A stretch of 64,000 nt of DNA, taken from NCBI RefSeq assembly GCF_014199535.1, contig NZ_JACHNV010000009.1, positions 1 to 64,000 of the forward strand. The letters are read 5' to 3'. The DNA comes from Hymenobacter latericoloratus (GTDB lineage Bacteria > Bacteroidota > Bacteroidia > Cytophagales > Hymenobacteraceae). This document shows, in pieces, positions 42,604-50,764 of this stretch. The notes under the pieces are model-generated. The model had not been told where the DNA came from. It did not search any database and saw only the letters and a program-made list of their open reading frames with translations. The position numbers were made by a program, and so were the translations under genes. The first letter of the stretch is position 1; each line of letters starts with the position of its first letter.

Positions 42604-43332
42604 ATGGCTGCTACCCCTCCTTATCTGCCTATCATCCGGGGCGACGCGTTGGATTTCTACCTGAGCCAGGGCTACTACCGGATGCACCAGGACCTGTTTA
42701 CCTGCCGTTTCCTACCCCTCGACGACAACCTGTACACCGTGCACTGGCTGCGGCTGGTGCTGAGCGAGGTGCAGTATGGCCCGGAGCAGCGCCGCCTGCT
42801 GCGCTACAACGAGCGGTTTACTACCGTCATCCGGCCCTTCCGACTCACGGAGGAATACGAGGAGTTGTACGCCCTGTACCGCAGCTCCATCACCTTCGAT
42901 GCGCCCGAAACCGTGGAAGCATTTATGCTGGCCGGCGCCACGCACAGCGTATTCACGACCGATGTAATTGAGGTGCGGGACGAGGGCCAGCTGATTGCGG
43001 CGGGCATCTTCGATAGTGGGGCCCGCAGCATTGCCGGCATCATGAATTTCTACCACCCGGCTTACCGCAAGCACAGCCTGGGCAAGTACCTGATGCTGCT
43101 CAAAATCAACCAGGCCCGGCACCTGCGCAAGATGTACTACTACCCCGGCTATCTGGTGCACCGCTACCCCAAGTTCGACTACAAACTGTTCCCGTGCCTG
43201 GCTGCTACGGAAGTGTTTGATGCCGCCGCGGGCCAATGGCTGCCGTTTTCGTGGGAGGCCGTGGCTGCGCACTCGGCTGAATTGCTGGCCGATTGGCCGA
43301 CCGAAGAAGCCGGGCTCGACAACCAGGAGTAG
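42604..43332 (+). CDS. Ate1/Bpt-like aminoacyl-tRNA-protein transferase (GNAT fold)
   Basis: 242 residues with GNAT-like order. The C-terminal half carries the marks of arginyl/leucyl-tRNA-protein transferases: FYHPAYRKHSLGKYLMLL and MYYYPGYLVHRYPKFDYKL. These correspond to the G-x-x-S-L-G and Y-x-G-Y-x-x-x-x-x-P-K-x-x-Y-K blocks of Ate1 and Bpt. If so, it adds an amino acid from tRNA to protein N-termini, marking them for degradation. The N-terminal Cys-rich cluster of Ate1 is missing. The ATG at 42604 is taken, but M27 is an alternative because the -7 box is so near. Confidence 0.7.
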   Translation: MAATPPYLPIIRGDALDFYLSQGYYRMHQDLFTCRFLPLDDNLYTVHWLRLVLSEVQYGPEQRRLLRYNERFTTVIRPFRLTEEYEELYALYRSSITFDAPETVEAFMLAGATHSVFTTDVIEVRDEGQLIAAGIFDSGARSIAGIMNFYHPAYRKHSLGKYLMLLKINQARHLRKMYYYPGYLVHRYPKFDYKLFPCLAATEVFDAAAGQWLPFSWEAVAAHSAELLADWPTEEAGLDNQE

Positions 43333-43364
43333 CCTGCCCCGCTGGGCGCAACCAACGGAGTGCG

Positions 43365-43372
43365 TATCTTTG
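43365..43372 (+). promoter_or_regulatory. -7 box (TATCTTTG)
   Basis: Exact TAnnTTTG match. A terminator lies 48 nt further on, before mnmG. Confidence 0.5.
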
Positions 43373-43378
43373 CGCACG

Positions 43379-43447
43379 CTTTGAGCGTGTTGCGTCCGGC
43401 CGAACCTGATTGACTGAACAAGCGCCCGCCCAAACGCGGGCGTTTTC
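43379..43447 (+). ncRNA. Possible small RNA or attenuated mnmG leader
   Basis: The interval between the -7 box at 43365 and the terminator at 43420-43447 would give a transcript of about 70 nt with an ACGCT/AGCGT hairpin near its start. There is no reading frame of note. mnmG starts 145 nt after the terminator. Confidence 0.4.
43420..43447 (+). terminator. Terminator in the mnmG upstream region
   Basis: Stem CGCCCGC / GCGGGCG extended by three pairs, then TTTT. Confidence 0.65.
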
Positions 43448-43560
43448 TGTTCAGGCCCGGCGGCGAACTTTCCGGTTCGCGGCTTCTGTTTAGCCCAAAC
43501 GCCCCAGCACCTGCGCGGCCTCCCCTCAGGCAACCTGCTTGCCTGAGCAGCCCGGCAGCC

Positions 43561-43598
43561 ATCCGTGAAATCCGATAAATCCGTCTAAATCCGTGATT
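43561..43598 (+). repeat. AATCCG-type repeat supplying the mnmG start codon
   Basis: Four imperfect units of about 10 nt (ATCCGTGAA, TCCGATAA, ATCCGTCTAA, ATCCGTGATT). The last unit contains the GTG start at 43593. Confidence 0.65.
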
Positions 43599-45458
43599 CA
43601 AGAAGAGTACGACGTTATTGTAGTAGGAGCCGGCCACGCGGGCTGCGAGGCCGCCGCAGCCGCGGCCAACATGGGCTCCAAGGTCCTGCTCGTGACGATG
43701 AACATGAACACCATCGCCCAGATGTCGTGCAACCCGGCCATGGGCGGGGTGGCCAAGGGCCAGATTGTGCGCGAGGTGGATGCCCTGGGCGGGCAGTCGG
43801 GCATCATCACCGACAAAACCATGATTCAGTTCCGGATGCTGAACCGCTCGAAAGGCCCCGCCATGTGGAGCCCCCGGGCCCAGAGTGACCGGATGCGCTT
43901 TGCCGAGGAGTGGCGCCTGACCCTGGAGCAAACCCTGAACGTAGATTTCTGGCAGGAAGCCGTAACGGGCATTCTGGTGGAAAACGACACGGTGGTGGGG
44001 GTAAAAACCCAGCTCGGCATTGAGTTTCGCGGCAAAGCGGTGGTGCTCACCAACGGTACCTTCCTCAACGGCCTTATCCACATCGGGGAGAAGCAGTTTG
44101 GGGGCGGGCGCGCCGCCGAAAGCCGCAGCACCGGCATCACGGAGCAGCTGAAGGTGCTGGGCTTTGAGGCCGGCCGCATGAAAACCGGTACTCCGCCCCG
44201 CGTGGATGGCCGCTCCCTGGACTACTCCAAGATGGAAGAGCAGCCCGGCGACGAGGTGCCCAGCAAATTCTCCTACCTCGATACGCCCGCGCTAACCAAG
44301 CAGCGCCCTTGCTACATCACCTACACCAACCCCGAGGTACACGAAATCCTGAAGGAGGGCTTCGAGAAGTCGCCGATGTTTCAGGGTCGCATCAAGGGAT
44401 TGGGGCCGCGCTATTGCCCATCGGTAGAGGATAAAATCAACCGTTTCGCCGACAAGGACCGCCACCAGATTTTCGTGGAGCCTGAAGGCTGGAGCACCGT
44501 GGAGGTGTACGTGAACGGCTTCAGCAGCTCCCTGCCCGAAGACGTGCAGTACCGCGCCCTGCGCAAAATTGCCGGCTTCGAGAAGGCCAAGATGTTCCGC
44601 CCGGGCTACGCCATCGAGTACGATTTCTTCCCGCCCACCCAGCTGCAGCTCACGCTGGAAACCAAGCGCATCAGCAACCTCTATTTCGCGGGGCAGATCA
44701 ACGGCACCACGGGCTACGAGGAAGCGGCTTGCCAGGGCCTGATGGCCGGCATCAACGCCCACAACAAGGTGCACGGCAAAGAACCCTTCATCCTGAAGCG
44801 GAGTGAGGCCTACATTGGCGTGCTCATTGACGACCTGGTGAACAAAGGCACCGACGAGCCCTACCGCATGTTCACGAGCCGGGCCGAGCACCGCCTGCTC
44901 CTGCGCCAGGACAACGCCGACCTGCGCCTCACCCCGCTAGGCTACGCCCTGGGCCTGGCCTCGGAAGAGCGGATGGAGCGGGTACGCGAGAAGGAAAATC
45001 AGACGGCTGAGGTGGTAGAGTTGCTGAAAACGCACGGCATCGAGCCCCCGGAAATCAACCCGTGGCTGGAGGAAATCGGCTCGGCTACCATTCACGAGAA
45101 AACGCGCGCCGTGAACCTGCTGCGCCGCCCCAACGTGGATTTGCCGGCCCTGGCCCGGGTGCTGCCCGGCCTCACGCTGGCCCTGGCACCCTACGGCCCC
45201 GAGGCCCTGGAGCAGGCCGAGATTCTGGTCAAATACGAGTCCTACCTCGTGAAGGAGCACCAGCAGGCCGCGCGGGTGCAGGAACTGGAAAACTTCCAGA
45301 TCCGGGGCCGCCTCGACTACCACGCCATGCCGGCCCTCTCGCACGAGGCCCGTGAAAAGCTGCTCAAGATTCAGCCCGAAACCCTGGGCCAGGCCTCGCG
45401 CATCAGCGGCGTTTCGCCGGCCGATGTATCGGTGCTGATGGTGTACCTGGGCCGGTAG
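43593..45458 (+). CDS. mnmG: MnmG (GidA) tRNA U34 modification enzyme
   Basis: 621 residues, full length. The only usable start is the GTG at 43593, because an in-frame TGA lies at 43566 and the Rossmann motif begins at once (YDVIVVGAGHAGCEAAAAAA). Other family blocks are SCNPAMGGVAKGQIVREVDALGG, GRMKTGTPPRVD, YFAGQINGTTGYEEAACQGL and FTSRAEHRLLLRQDNADLRL. MnmG, with FAD and MnmE, installs the carboxymethylaminomethyl group on U34 of tRNAs. It lies about 3.3 kb from the putative oriC, as gidA does in many bacteria. Confidence 0.97.
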   Translation: MIQEEYDVIVVGAGHAGCEAAAAAANMGSKVLLVTMNMNTIAQMSCNPAMGGVAKGQIVREVDALGGQSGIITDKTMIQFRMLNRSKGPAMWSPRAQSDRMRFAEEWRLTLEQTLNVDFWQEAVTGILVENDTVVGVKTQLGIEFRGKAVVLTNGTFLNGLIHIGEKQFGGGRAAESRSTGITEQLKVLGFEAGRMKTGTPPRVDGRSLDYSKMEEQPGDEVPSKFSYLDTPALTKQRPCYITYTNPEVHEILKEGFEKSPMFQGRIKGLGPRYCPSVEDKINRFADKDRHQIFVEPEGWSTVEVYVNGFSSSLPEDVQYRALRKIAGFEKAKMFRPGYAIEYDFFPPTQLQLTLETKRISNLYFAGQINGTTGYEEAACQGLMAGINAHNKVHGKEPFILKRSEAYIGVLIDDLVNKGTDEPYRMFTSRAEHRLLLRQDNADLRLTPLGYALGLASEERMERVREKENQTAEVVELLKTHGIEPPEINPWLEEIGSATIHEKTRAVNLLRRPNVDLPALARVLPGLTLALAPYGPEALEQAEILVKYESYLVKEHQQAARVQELENFQIRGRLDYHAMPALSHEAREKLLKIQPETLGQASRISGVSPADVSVLMVYLGR

Positions 45459-45522
45459 GGCGCTGGTGTACCGGTGGGTTTACAAGCCAACCGGGGGTAG
45501 CAGTTCGCCCCTGCTATTTTCT

Positions 45523-45559
45523 GATGCCACGGATTCTTACCGGAATCCGTGGCATCTTT
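45523..45559 (+). terminator. Terminator after mnmG
   Basis: Perfect 14-bp arms (45523-45536 and 45543-45556), 6-nt loop, then TTT. Confidence 0.8.
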
Positions 45560-45566
45560 GGTTTTG

Positions 45567-45574
45567 TACCTTCG
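45567..45574 (+). promoter_or_regulatory. -7 box (TACCTTCG)
   Basis: 69 nt before the GTG at 45644. It starts after the mnmG terminator. Confidence 0.4.
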
Positions 45575-45610
45575 TGGTGCAACGGGTAGCTACAGCAGAT
45601 ATCCGTCCGC

Positions 45611-45649
45611 CATCAGCGTAATCAAATTAATCAGCGCAAATCTGTGATT
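45611..45649 (+). repeat. AATCAGCG-type repeat supplying the methyltransferase start codon
   Basis: Units ATCAGCGTA, ATCAAATTA, ATCAGCGCAA, ATCTGTGATT. The last contains the GTG start at 45644. It is related to the element before mnmG. Confidence 0.65.
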
Positions 45650-46552
45650 TACGAGCGTTTGGAGAAGTGCCCGGTCTGCGGGAAAACAGAGTTTCGCAAT
45701 AAGCTGGTAGTAGAAGATAAGTCGGTGAGCAAGGAGAGCTTTGCCATTCAGCAGTGCGAGGCCTGCACGTTCCAGTTCACGAACCCCCGGCCCGATGCCG
45801 CCCACATCGGGCGGTATTATGAGTCCGACGAGTACGTGTCGCACAACAGCGGGGCAGGGGGGGTTATCAACCAGGCCTACAAGGTGGCGCGGTTCTTCAC
45901 CATGCGCCGCAAGGTGGCCTTGGTAAACAAGCTGGCGCCGGGCAAGGGCCGCCTCTTTGATTATGGCTGCGGGACGGGCCATTTTCTGGCCGCGGCGAAG
46001 GGCAACGGCTGGCAGGTGGCGGGCTGGGAGCCTAACGAGCGGGCCCGGCAGGAGGCTGCCCAGCGCGTGGGCCACAACCTGGAGCTGCAGGCCGACCTGA
46101 CCCGGTTTGCGGCCGAGTCGTTTGATGTCATTACCCTCTGGCACGTGCTGGAACACGTTCATGAGCTGAACGATACCCTGCAGCAGCTCATCCGGTTGTT
46201 GAAGTCCGACGGCACCCTGCTTATTGCCGTGCCCAACGCGGACAGCCTGGACGCCCAGCACTACCGCCAGGACTGGGCCGCTTATGATGTGCCGCGCCAC
46301 CTCTACCATTTCACCCCTAAAACCATGATCCAGCTGCTGAAAAAGCACAAGATGCAGGTGAAGGAGGTGTTGCCCATGCCCCTGGATGCTTATTATGTGA
46401 GCATGCTCAGCGAAAAGCACCGCGCCGAGCGGGGCGGCGGCATGCTGACCGTGCTAAAGGCCGGCTACAAATCCAACCAATACGCGGCTACCCACGAGGG
46501 CCAGTATTCCAGCCTGATGTATGTGGCCCGCAAGCGGCCAGCGGTAGGGTAG
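45644..46552 (+). CDS. Class I SAM-dependent methyltransferase with N-terminal zinc site
   Basis: 302 residues from a GTG; no ATG is available before the conserved N-terminus. Cysteines C9-P-V-C12 and C38-x-x-C41 likely form a zinc ribbon. The SAM motif is LFDYGCGTGHFLAAA, followed by ITLWHVLEHVHEL and LLIAVPNADSLDA (motif post I to III). The C-terminal half ends SLMYVARKR. This Methyltransf_23-like type is common in sugar and surface-polysaccharide clusters. The substrate is unknown. Residues 3-6 (YERL) suggest an ancestral ATG one or two codons later, replaced by the repeat. Confidence 0.85.
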   Translation: MIYERLEKCPVCGKTEFRNKLVVEDKSVSKESFAIQQCEACTFQFTNPRPDAAHIGRYYESDEYVSHNSGAGGVINQAYKVARFFTMRRKVALVNKLAPGKGRLFDYGCGTGHFLAAAKGNGWQVAGWEPNERARQEAAQRVGHNLELQADLTRFAAESFDVITLWHVLEHVHELNDTLQQLIRLLKSDGTLLIAVPNADSLDAQHYRQDWAAYDVPRHLYHFTPKTMIQLLKKHKMQVKEVLPMPLDAYYVSMLSEKHRAERGGGMLTVLKAGYKSNQYAATHEGQYSSLMYVARKRPAVG

Positions 46553-46687
46553 GGGAGAGGCTACCGCTCTGTAGATAAGCCCGTTGTCGTTCCGGACTCC
46601 GTCCCACATCCGATCTACCCCGTGCAATTCCGGTGCGGGGCAGGGCCCGGAACAACAGTTTTCGGCCGCTTCGGCGTTATACGATTG

Positions 46688-46695
46688 TACCTTCG
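46688..46695 (+). promoter_or_regulatory. Possible -7 box (TACCTTCG)
   Basis: About 114 nt before the ATG at 46810. Confidence 0.35.
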
Positions 46696-46809
46696 GTGTA
46701 CCAACTCTGCGGCTGGCTTTACCCTGGTACTTCCTGCTTTGGAATAGGAGCATCAGGCAGCGGAAAGCCCTGCTCCGCGCACCCCTAAACATCCGCGATT
46801 CTCCTTTTT

Positions 46810-48435
46810 ATGCCTCTACTTTCCCGGGCGCATGTGCTCTTTTTACTTCTGATTCCGGCCGGCCTTGGCGGCTGCGCGGCCATCAGCTCGCCCGAGGGCG
46901 GGGTGCGCGACACGATTCCGCCCAAGCTGCTGCGGACCGTGCCCGCTAACGGGGCCCGCAACGTAACCGGGCAATCGGTACGGCTGGAGTTTTCGGAGCA
47001 GGTACAGATCAAGGATCTGCAGAAAAACCTGATTGTGGCGCCCCTGCTGGACGAGAAGAACACCTATAAAGTGCGCGAAGACCGCACGGCCATCACGCTC
47101 ACCTTTGATCAGCCTTTCGCCCCCAACACCACTTACTCCTTTAACTTCGGCAACTCTATTAGCGACATCACGGAGAGCAACCCGGCGCCGAAGGCCATGG
47201 TGAGCTTCAGCACGGGCGCTCAGCTTGACTCTGGCTCGGTGCGGGGGGTAGTAACGGATGTACTCTCGCAGGCGCCCTTCGAGAATGCGTCGGTAGTCTT
47301 GTATCCGGAAACCGACACTGCCAACGTGCGGCGCGGCAAGCCCTACTACCTGGCGCGCACCGATAAACAAGGTCGCTTTGAGCTGACTTATCTGAAGGAA
47401 GGCCGCTACCGGGCTTTTGCCCTGGTTGATAAAAACCAGAGCAACCGCTACGAGGAAGGGGAGCGGATTGGCTACCTCTCCAACCCGCTAACGGTAGGCC
47501 CCGCCACCGACAGCCTGAATTTTCGCCTGACCCGCCCCGATACGCGCCGGCCGCTCATCACCACCCAAAAGCCTAACCCCACGGACTTCCGGGTGTCGTA
47601 TAACGAGGGGGTAGCCCGGGTGGAGCTGGCTCCTCTGGGCGCTGCCGCCCCCGCCCCGGCCCTCACCGAAGCCATACAAACGGCTGAGCAAGGCCGAACC
47701 GTGGTGCTCTACCGCACGCCCGCCCTGACGGAGGGCCGCTACCTGCTCACGGCCACCGACAGCGTGGGGAATACGGGCCGCGACACGGTGAGTGTGCGCT
47801 TTCAGGGCAACGCGCCGGCCCGCAAAGGCGCGGCGTACGTGGTGGAGGGTACCCCCCGCGAAGTGTACCGGCAGGGGCAGGTGAAATTCGTGTTCAAGGA
47901 GCCCGTACGACTGGTTTCAAACAAACCCATCGGGACGCTGGTGGAGGACTCGGTAAAGCGCCGTCCGCTCCGGCTACCTCAGGATGGCACCCTGTCCGCC
48001 GACCGCTCTACGCTGGCCCTGGCCCTTAATACCAATGCGCGGAAGAACATCACCCTTCTGCTCGACAGCACGGTTATCGGGAGCGTAACGGGGCAGAGCC
48101 TGGGCCTGAAGCCGCTCCGGCTGCGGGTCACGGAACAAAACACGACCGGCTCACTCAGTGGCCCGGTGCAAACCAAAGCTACCCGGTACTGGGTGCAGCT
48201 GCTGGATGCCAGCGGACAGGTGCAAACCACCCTCGACAGCCCCCGCGGTACCTACCGCTTCGATTACCTCTCGCCCGGCACTTACCGCCTGCGGGTGTTG
48301 ATTGATGCCAATCAGGATGGCCGTTGGCAGGGCGGCGACCCGCAGCTACAACGGCAGCCGGAGCCCGTGTTTCTGTTTCCGAAAGCCATTGAGGTACGTT
48401 CCAACTTCGATAATGTAGAAACCCTAAGCTTTTAA
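46810..48435 (+). CDS. Ig-like-domain lipoprotein
   Basis: 541 residues. The signal sequence ends in LGGC (lipidated Cys22). Then comes the conserved ISSPEGGVRDTIPPKLLRTVPANGARNV, typical of Bacteroidota Ig-like (Big_5) lipoproteins, in which two strands bear FSEQVQIKDL and LTFDQPFAPNTTYSFNFG. A carboxypeptidase-regulatory-like unit (GSVRGVVTDVLSQAPFENAS) and a second Ig-like part follow, and the last segment repeats the regulatory fold (YRFDYLSPGTYRLRVLID). It is probably on the periplasmic or outer surface. I recall such genes near cell-envelope genes; the function is not established. Confidence 0.82.
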   Translation: MPLLSRAHVLFLLLIPAGLGGCAAISSPEGGVRDTIPPKLLRTVPANGARNVTGQSVRLEFSEQVQIKDLQKNLIVAPLLDEKNTYKVREDRTAITLTFDQPFAPNTTYSFNFGNSISDITESNPAPKAMVSFSTGAQLDSGSVRGVVTDVLSQAPFENASVVLYPETDTANVRRGKPYYLARTDKQGRFELTYLKEGRYRAFALVDKNQSNRYEEGERIGYLSNPLTVGPATDSLNFRLTRPDTRRPLITTQKPNPTDFRVSYNEGVARVELAPLGAAAPAPALTEAIQTAEQGRTVVLYRTPALTEGRYLLTATDSVGNTGRDTVSVRFQGNAPARKGAAYVVEGTPREVYRQGQVKFVFKEPVRLVSNKPIGTLVEDSVKRRPLRLPQDGTLSADRSTLALALNTNARKNITLLLDSTVIGSVTGQSLGLKPLRLRVTEQNTTGSLSGPVQTKATRYWVQLLDASGQVQTTLDSPRGTYRFDYLSPGTYRLRVLIDANQDGRWQGGDPQLQRQPEPVFLFPKAIEVRSNFDNVETLSF

Positions 48436-48449
48436 CTTAATCTGCCCGG

Positions 48450-48493
48450 CACCAGCGCCCGGCTCCAGCCTCTGGAGCCGGGCGCTGGTGTTT
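48450..48493 (+). terminator. Terminator after the Ig-like lipoprotein
   Basis: Perfect 19-bp arms (48450-48468 and 48472-48490), 3-nt loop, followed by TTT. Confidence 0.88.
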
Positions 48494-48712
48494 AAGGGGG
48501 TAGGGGCCAGGTCAGTCGCGCGCGTCAATGGCGGCAGTTGGCTTCGGTGCGGCCTGTTTTCCCACCGCTTCGCGGCGGCCAATGGTTATGCCCACCAGTG
48601 GGTGGGCTGGCTTGTTTCGGGTAGCCTGAGCCCGGGCTGCCCGCTAACGGCGGCCTGGCCGGTCGCCTGTTAAAAATCCTATTTAGCACTATATATAAAA
48701 TAAGGCGCAAAG

Positions 48713-49467
48713 ATATCCACATCTGAAATCAGGCTTTCCGGGGCCCCAGCTGCTTTTTCCACTTTGCAAGAAGACGAAATCCACAGAGTTTTCCACCATA
48801 ATCCGCACAGCCTGCATAACCTGTGGATAACGATGGGGAAACCTGAGGATAACTCGTGGAGAACTTGCGGAAAAGTTTTTTTGGTGCTTTGGCTGGGCTG
48901 GCAGCTTCCCAGGCCAGTGCAAAGCTGGTGGATAAGGGTGGATAACTATCCCCCAAAAATGATACAATCCACACCCCAGTGTGGATGTGAATTGTGGATT
49001 TGTGTATAAGCTATGTGGATTGTTAAAAACCATTCTAACAATCAATAAATCAGCACTTTACTATCCACACCCCCTGTTGATAGAGCGTGCATAACTCCAT
49101 TCTTGTGCACATGTTATCCCCGCTGTGCATAACTCTCTTTTTTTATCCACTTATACACAGCCCTAACGACGGGTGACAAAAGAGAATTTATTTAAAAAAG
49201 AATTTTAAAAGTTATTAACCTGTGGATAAGCGGGCCGACTTCCGTTTCCCCCTGAAGCCTCCGCCAGACGGGCGGCAGTTACCTGAGGGCGAACCGGCCA
49301 AGGGCCCGGCCGGGGGGTGGGGCAAACCAGTAAGCGTGAGCCAGCGCCCGACTAGCCTTCGGTGGAAAGCAGTAAAATCAAGCAGGATTGCCAAGGGAAC
49401 GGCTCTGGCGGACCTTACTTGTTTATAACTAATGAGTTATCCACATAAAGGCGGCACTTTATCCACC
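48713..49467. other. oriC: Candidate replication origin (oriC)
   Basis: A gene-free stretch with many DnaA boxes. Perfect TTATCCACA in either direction: 48822-48830, 49221-49229, 49437-49445. TTATNCACA forms: 49001-49009, 49124-49132, 49151-49159. One-mismatch forms: 48713-48721, 48844-48852, 48927-48935, 48937-48945, 49061-49069, 49143-49151, 49459-49467. A run almost without G or C (about 49184-49217) abuts the box at 49221 and would suit as the unwinding element. mnmG lies 3 kb away. Confidence 0.7.
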
Positions 49468-49542
49468 GGTCGGCCTTCCGGACAGGAAAATGCACGGCCG
49501 CCGCGACGTGGGTAGCGTATAGGGGAGTCAACCCGCCTGCCC

Positions 49543-50034
49543 ATGCCCTTCGACTATAGCCTCGATTTCCGCACCGTTGACTTCCGGCAGCAGCCTGAGC
49601 TGTATCGGGTGGGTAAGGGCGAGCAGGGGGTGCTGCTGGTACAGCCCTATAAAGGCGAGATTCTGCCCCACTGGCGCTTCCGGACCCCGGAGGTAGCCCG
49701 GGAGTCGGGGGAGAAGATTTACGGCCTGTTTGAGGCCTATTTAGAAGCTCAGGATTTTGTAGGAGCCGACATGGCCCGCAAGTTCCTGCAGATGGGCTTC
49801 ACGCGGGCCCGGCGCTACGCCAACCACAAGGGCGGCAAAAAATACGACGGCCCCGTTCCCGACGACAAAAAAGGCCAGAGCGGCGCCCACGGCCGCCAGG
49901 AACTGCCCCGCACGCCCGAAGACCCCACCAAAGCGGCCGCGGCGGCCATTTTCAAGCAGCTGTGGGATAAGGCCAAGCAACACCCCGAGTATGTGCGCCA
50001 GCGCGCCGAGTTTGAGGCCCGCTACGGCAAATGA
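49543..50034 (+). CDS. DUF4385 family protein
   Basis: 163 residues, cytoplasmic. It opens FDYSLDFRTVDFRQQPELYRVG, then KGEQGVLLVQPYKGEILPHWRFRTPEVA and FLQMGFTRARRYANHKGGKKYDG. These match DUF4385 proteins as I know them, found in bacteria and some algae and viruses. The C-terminal third is charged and ends in a helix. Function is unknown; the conserved Arg/Lys patch could bind nucleic acid. It is the first gene after the putative origin. Confidence 0.8.
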   Translation: MPFDYSLDFRTVDFRQQPELYRVGKGEQGVLLVQPYKGEILPHWRFRTPEVARESGEKIYGLFEAYLEAQDFVGADMARKFLQMGFTRARRYANHKGGKKYDGPVPDDKKGQSGAHGRQELPRTPEDPTKAAAAAIFKQLWDKAKQHPEYVRQRAEFEARYGK

Positions 50035-50046
50035 CCCCGAGAAGCC

Positions 50047-50054
50047 TACCTTTA
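50047..50054 (+). promoter_or_regulatory. -7 box (TACCTTTA)
   Basis: 34 nt before the ATG at 50089. Confidence 0.45.
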
Positions 50055-50088
50055 CTTTCCCTGAACCTCTACCCTTTTAAAAACGGCT

Positions 50089-50571
50089 ATGCAGACACCA
50101 GCCCAATCCTCCAGCACCGACGAAAACGAAATCACCCTCGGCATCGGCATGGGACCCCTCAAGTTTGGCGCCTCCATGGACGAAGTACGGGCCCTGATGG
50201 GCGAGCCCGAGGAAATTGAAGAGTCGGAAGATGATGATGAGTTCGAGCACCAGGCCTGGAACTACCTCGAAGAAGGCTACTCCCTGTACTTTGACCGCGA
50301 GGACGACTACCGCCTGAGCTGCATTGAAACGGACCACCCCGGCATCCGCCTCTACGGCGAAGCCATTCATGGCAAGAGCCCCGAAGAAATTCAGGACCTG
50401 ATGAAGCGCCACGGCCACGAGCAGAGCGAGGTGGAGAAAATGGACACCGGCGAGATGCGTCTTTCCTACGAGAAAGAAATGATTGACATGTATTTCGATG
50501 AAAACGAGCTGCAGTTTGTCAACTTCGGCGTGTTTATCAACGACGATTTAGAAGTGCAGTGGCCCGCTTAA
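50089..50571 (+). CDS. Acidic hypothetical protein
   Basis: 160 residues, strongly acidic (for example EPEEIEESEDDDEFEHQ). It starts with a flexible tail, followed by GIGMGPLKFGASMDEVRALMGEPEEI, a motif seen in several short proteins where a G-P-L-K-F-G-x-S-x-D-E-V helix follows a strand. SYEKEMIDMYFDENELQFVNFGVFI forms the C-terminal strands. No signal peptide. The function is unknown. Confidence 0.65.
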   Translation: MQTPAQSSSTDENEITLGIGMGPLKFGASMDEVRALMGEPEEIEESEDDDEFEHQAWNYLEEGYSLYFDREDDYRLSCIETDHPGIRLYGEAIHGKSPEEIQDLMKRHGHEQSEVEKMDTGEMRLSYEKEMIDMYFDENELQFVNFGVFINDDLEVQWPA

Positions 50572-50577
50572 CCTGAG

Positions 50578-50612
50578 TTATCCACAAAAAGCCTCGTTTT
50601 TGCTGTGGATAA
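50578..50612. other. Pair of DnaA boxes in inverted orientation
   Basis: Perfect TTATCCACA at 50578-50586 and its reverse complement at 50604-50612, 1 kb from the main cluster. They may be part of the origin or form a hairpin. Confidence 0.5.
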
Positions 50613-50708
50613 GTTGATAAAGCACTCATAACCGGGAGTTTTCAACACCCCGTCCCAGATTGAGAGCTAAAATAGTTGGCAAGTAAATAGCCTTAGTTTT
50701 GCCCTCAA

Positions 50709-50747
50709 ACAAAAAGGCCGCTCCGGATTCCGGAGCGGCCTTTTTGT
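50709..50747. terminator. Bidirectional terminator
   Basis: 16-bp perfect arms (50711-50726 and 50730-50745) with A- and T-runs, between the hypothetical gene and the convergent phosphate transporter. Confidence 0.88.
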
Positions 50748-50764
50748 TTTATTCCAAGAATAAC

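Noticed and set aside
48494..49540. Small open frames in the DnaA-box region
   Set aside because: They overlap the boxes, show no family features and have no promoter of the type seen elsewhere.
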